DNA of 64,000 nucleotides, taken from contig NZ_CP022219.1 in assembly GCF_004114915.1 (NCBI RefSeq), positions 2,634,501 through 2,698,500 of the forward strand. The letters run 5' to 3'. Positions 61,986 through 64,000 of this stretch are shown here, piece by piece. Below the pieces are notes generated by a model, which had not been told where the DNA came from, ran no database searches, and was given only the letters and a program-made list of their open reading frames with translations. Every line of letters starts with the position of its first letter. The stretch's first letter is position 1. The translations under genes were made by a program, and so were the position numbers. The DNA comes from Bradyrhizobium guangxiense (lineage in GTDB: Bacteria; Pseudomonadota; Alphaproteobacteria; Rhizobiales; Xanthobacteraceae).

Positions 61986-62537
61986 ATGCGCCGCACGCCA
62001 CGCTTGATCGCAGCCGCCGTCCTGATCGCCTTCACGGGCGCTCTGGGCGGCTGCTCCAGCTTCGATCCGAGCGACATGCTCGACTTCCTCGACACCAAGA
62101 AGAAGCTGCGGGGTGACCGCAAGCCGGTCTTCCCGGAGGGTGTGCCGGGCCTCGAGCAAGGCGTTCCGAAGGAGCTGTACAAGGGCGCGCAGCAACAGCC
62201 CGATCCGAACGCGCCTGCGGTGGCGGCTTTGCCTGCGGAGCCGCCGCCCGAGCCGGCCAAGCCGGCGAAGGGCGCCAAGGCGAAGCACACCAAGCCGCCG
62301 GCCGCCGCAGCCGTCGCGCCGGCCGAGGCGCCCGCCGGCGAGGTCGACGGCGAGGCCCAGCCGGAGGCGGCCCCGCCCACGGCCGCTCCGCCGCCCAAGC
62401 ACAAGATCGTCCGCAAGCGCACCACCGCGCCGCCGCCGGATCAGCCGGTCCAGCAGGCGCAACCCGCCCAGGCCACGCAGCAGCAATCGCAGAGCGCCTT
62501 CCCGGCGCCGCTGCCGAGCGGCAGCTTCTCGCGCTAA
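61986..62537 (+). CDS. Proline/alanine-rich lipoprotein of the der operon
   Basis: A 183-residue lipoprotein: TGALGGCSS is a lipobox with the lipidated Cys at about 23. After a short conserved block (PSDMLDFLDTKKKLRGDRKP, VFPEGVPGLEQGVP), it becomes a low-complexity Pro/Ala/Gln/Lys tail. The position between yfgM and der equals that of bamB in gammaproteobacteria, but there is no beta-propeller, so it is not BamB. It may span the periplasm like a spacer. The assignment of the function is open. Confidence 0.8.
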   Translation: MRRTPRLIAAAVLIAFTGALGGCSSFDPSDMLDFLDTKKKLRGDRKPVFPEGVPGLEQGVPKELYKGAQQQPDPNAPAVAALPAEPPPEPAKPAKGAKAKHTKPPAAAAVAPAEAPAGEVDGEAQPEAAPPTAAPPPKHKIVRKRTTAPPPDQPVQQAQPAQATQQQSQSAFPAPLPSGSFSR

Positions 62538-62586
62538 TTCTTTCCTTTGATTGACAGGCGCAGCCCCGGCAGCGCACGAATGACCG

Positions 62587-63969
62587 ATGTCCTTCACGAT
62601 CGCCATCATCGGCCGGCCCAATGTCGGCAAATCGACGCTGTTCAACCGCCTGGTGGGACAGAAGCTCGCGCTCGTCGATGATCTGCCGGGCGTCACCCGC
62701 GACCGCCGCGAGGGCGAGGCCAGGCTCGGCGACCTCCACTTCACCATCATCGATACCGCCGGCCTCGACGAGGGCGCCAAGGGCTCCCTGACCGCGCGCA
62801 TGCAGGAGCAGACCGAGACCGCGATCGCGCAGGCCGATGCCCTGTTCTTCGTCATCGATGCCCGCGTCGGCCTCACGCCCACCGATCGTGCTTTCGCCGA
62901 TTTCGCGCGCAAGGCCGACAAGCCGGTGCTGCTGGTCGCCAACAAGAGCGAGGGCAAGCACGGTGATGCCGGCGCGATGGAAGCGTTCGCGCTCGGCCTC
63001 GGCGATCCCATCCAGATCTCCGCCGAGCACGGCGAGGGCATGGGCGAGCTCTACGACGCGCTCGCCAAGCTGATGCCGGAGCCGATCGACGAAGACGAGA
63101 TCGAGGACGACGAGCCGCTCTCCGAGGAAGAGGCCGCGACGCGCCCGATCCGGGTCGCCATCGTCGGCCGGCCCAATGCCGGCAAGTCGACGCTGATCAA
63201 CCATCTGCTCGGCGAAGAGCGTCTGCTGACGAGCCCGGAGGCCGGCACCACGCGCGATTCCATCGCGGTCGAGATCAACTGGAAGGGTCGCGATTTTCGC
63301 GTGTTCGACACCGCAGGCCTGCGCCGGCGCTCGCGCATCGAGGAGAAGCTGGAGAAGCTCTCGGTTGCGGACGCACTGCGTGCGGTGCGCTTTGCCGAAG
63401 TCGTCGTGTTGATGATGGACACGCAGAACCGCTTCGAGGAGCAGGATCTGCGCATCGCCGATCTGATCGAGCGCGAGGGCCGCGCGATCGTGCTCGCCGT
63501 CAACAAATGGGACCTGATGGAGACCAAGGGCGGCGGCGCGATCTCGGGTCTGCGCCGCGATGCCGATCATTGGCTGCCGCAGGTCAAGGGCGTGCCGATC
63601 GTCGCCGTCTCCGGCCTGATGGGCGAGGGCATCGACCGCCTGATGCAGGCGATCCAGGACGCCTATGCGGTCTGGAACAGGCGCGTGCCGACCTCGGCGC
63701 TCAATCGCTGGTTCGAGCAGGCGATCCAGGCCAATCCGCCGCCTGCGGTGTCCGGCCGCAGGCTGAAGCTGAACTACATCACGCAGAACAAGGCGCGCCC
63801 GCCGAGCTTCGTGCTGTTCTGCTCGCGTGCGGACGCGGTGCCGCAGTCCTACCTGCGCTACCTCACCAACTCCATGCGCGAGACCTTCGATCTGCCGGGC
63901 ACGCCGGTGCGCATCACCTTGCGCGAGAAGGCCAATCCGTTCGCGCACAAGCGCAAGCGCCCGTCGTGA
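62587..63969 (+). CDS. der: Ribosome biogenesis GTPase Der (EngA)
   Basis: Der assembles the large ribosomal subunit. The 460-residue product has two tandem GTPase domains: [14 protein letters not shown] with DTAGL and NKSEG (residues about 8-125), and [14 protein letters not shown] with [14 protein letters not shown] and NKWDLM (about 195-320). A KH-like C-terminal domain follows, with [18 protein letters not shown] and [13 protein letters not shown]. Length and order are normal. It is the third gene of the yfgM-lipoprotein-der group. ATG 62587. Confidence 0.96.
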   Translation: MSFTIAIIGRPNVGKSTLFNRLVGQKLALVDDLPGVTRDRREGEARLGDLHFTIIDTAGLDEGAKGSLTARMQEQTETAIAQADALFFVIDARVGLTPTDRAFADFARKADKPVLLVANKSEGKHGDAGAMEAFALGLGDPIQISAEHGEGMGELYDALAKLMPEPIDEDEIEDDEPLSEEEAATRPIRVAIVGRPNAGKSTLINHLLGEERLLTSPEAGTTRDSIAVEINWKGRDFRVFDTAGLRRRSRIEEKLEKLSVADALRAVRFAEVVVLMMDTQNRFEEQDLRIADLIEREGRAIVLAVNKWDLMETKGGGAISGLRRDADHWLPQVKGVPIVAVSGLMGEGIDRLMQAIQDAYAVWNRRVPTSALNRWFEQAIQANPPPAVSGRRLKLNYITQNKARPPSFVLFCSRADAVPQSYLRYLTNSMRETFDLPGTPVRITLREKANPFAHKRKRPS

Positions 63970-64000
63970 GCGACGGCGCCGGCGCGACGACGCTGCAAGG

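Noticed and set aside
1..64000. tRNA, rRNA or CRISPR array
   Set aside because: No tRNA T-arm or cloverleaf, no rRNA sequence and no regularly spaced repeats were found by eye.

Overview
The window looks like chromosome of a Bradyrhizobium-type alphaproteobacterium (Rhizobiales). The evidence is high GC throughout, frequent GTG and TTG starts, closest-looking protein families (NnrU, Lin0512, DUF429, PAS_5, DUF6931), and several short intergenic palindromic elements of the kind dispersed in Bradyrhizobium and Rhodopseudomonas genomes. The genus assignment is inference from pattern memory; no search was run.

Bases 1-17425 are a type VI secretion system (T6SS) arranged as two divergent units. 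On the minus strand lie tssA-tssB-tssC, with tssC running off the left edge. On the plus strand lie vgrG, a DUF6931 gene, an FHA gene, tssK, tssL (with an OmpA domain), tssM, tagF, the PP2C phosphatase pppA and the Ser/Thr kinase ppkA. This gives spike, membrane complex, baseplate connector, sheath and a threonine-phosphorylation control circuit. Hcp, TssE, TssF, TssG and ClpV are not in view and probably lie beyond the left edge.

Bases 17435-28408 are a compact accessory region attached to the T6SS. It holds a DUF4424 exported protein, a small conserved protein, a beta-propeller/NlpC-P60-like fusion, two exported caspase-like (C14) peptidases, a free DUF4384 protein, an alpha/beta hydrolase, a LysM-like protein and a metzincin-type metalloprotease. 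A DUF4384-like beta motif recurs in the PpkA tail, in one caspase and in the free DUF4384 protein, which suggests a coordinated cell-envelope module. This is the best candidate for an undescribed system in the window.

Bases 28640-48320 are a patchwork of small metabolic and regulatory genes: two beta-lactamase-fold hydrolases, a cupin, an SRPBCC-ArsR pair, a peptide deformylase-like protein that has lost two metal ligands, a TetR gene and membrane gene sharing one operator type, an MFS transporter, a SnoaL-like protein, a MarR-GNAT fusion, an acetolactate-synthase-like enzyme flanked by repeats, a Lin0512 protein, GNAT, an ECF sigma factor, DUF429, GST, TauE/SafE, TetR, CsaA and ArsC-like genes. 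At about 37.5 kb a truncated VWA gene abuts a LysR fragment and repeat debris, which marks a past rearrangement.

Bases 49304-63969 hold ordinary operons: a branched-chain-amino-acid-type ABC importer (livG-livF-binding protein-livH-livM), a phosphate transport pair (DUF47-pit) behind a Pho-box-like site, a guanidinium exporter behind a guanidine-II riboswitch, prfC, an exported protein, nnrU, an acyl-CoA synthetase, and a yfgM-like gene, a lipoprotein gene and der.
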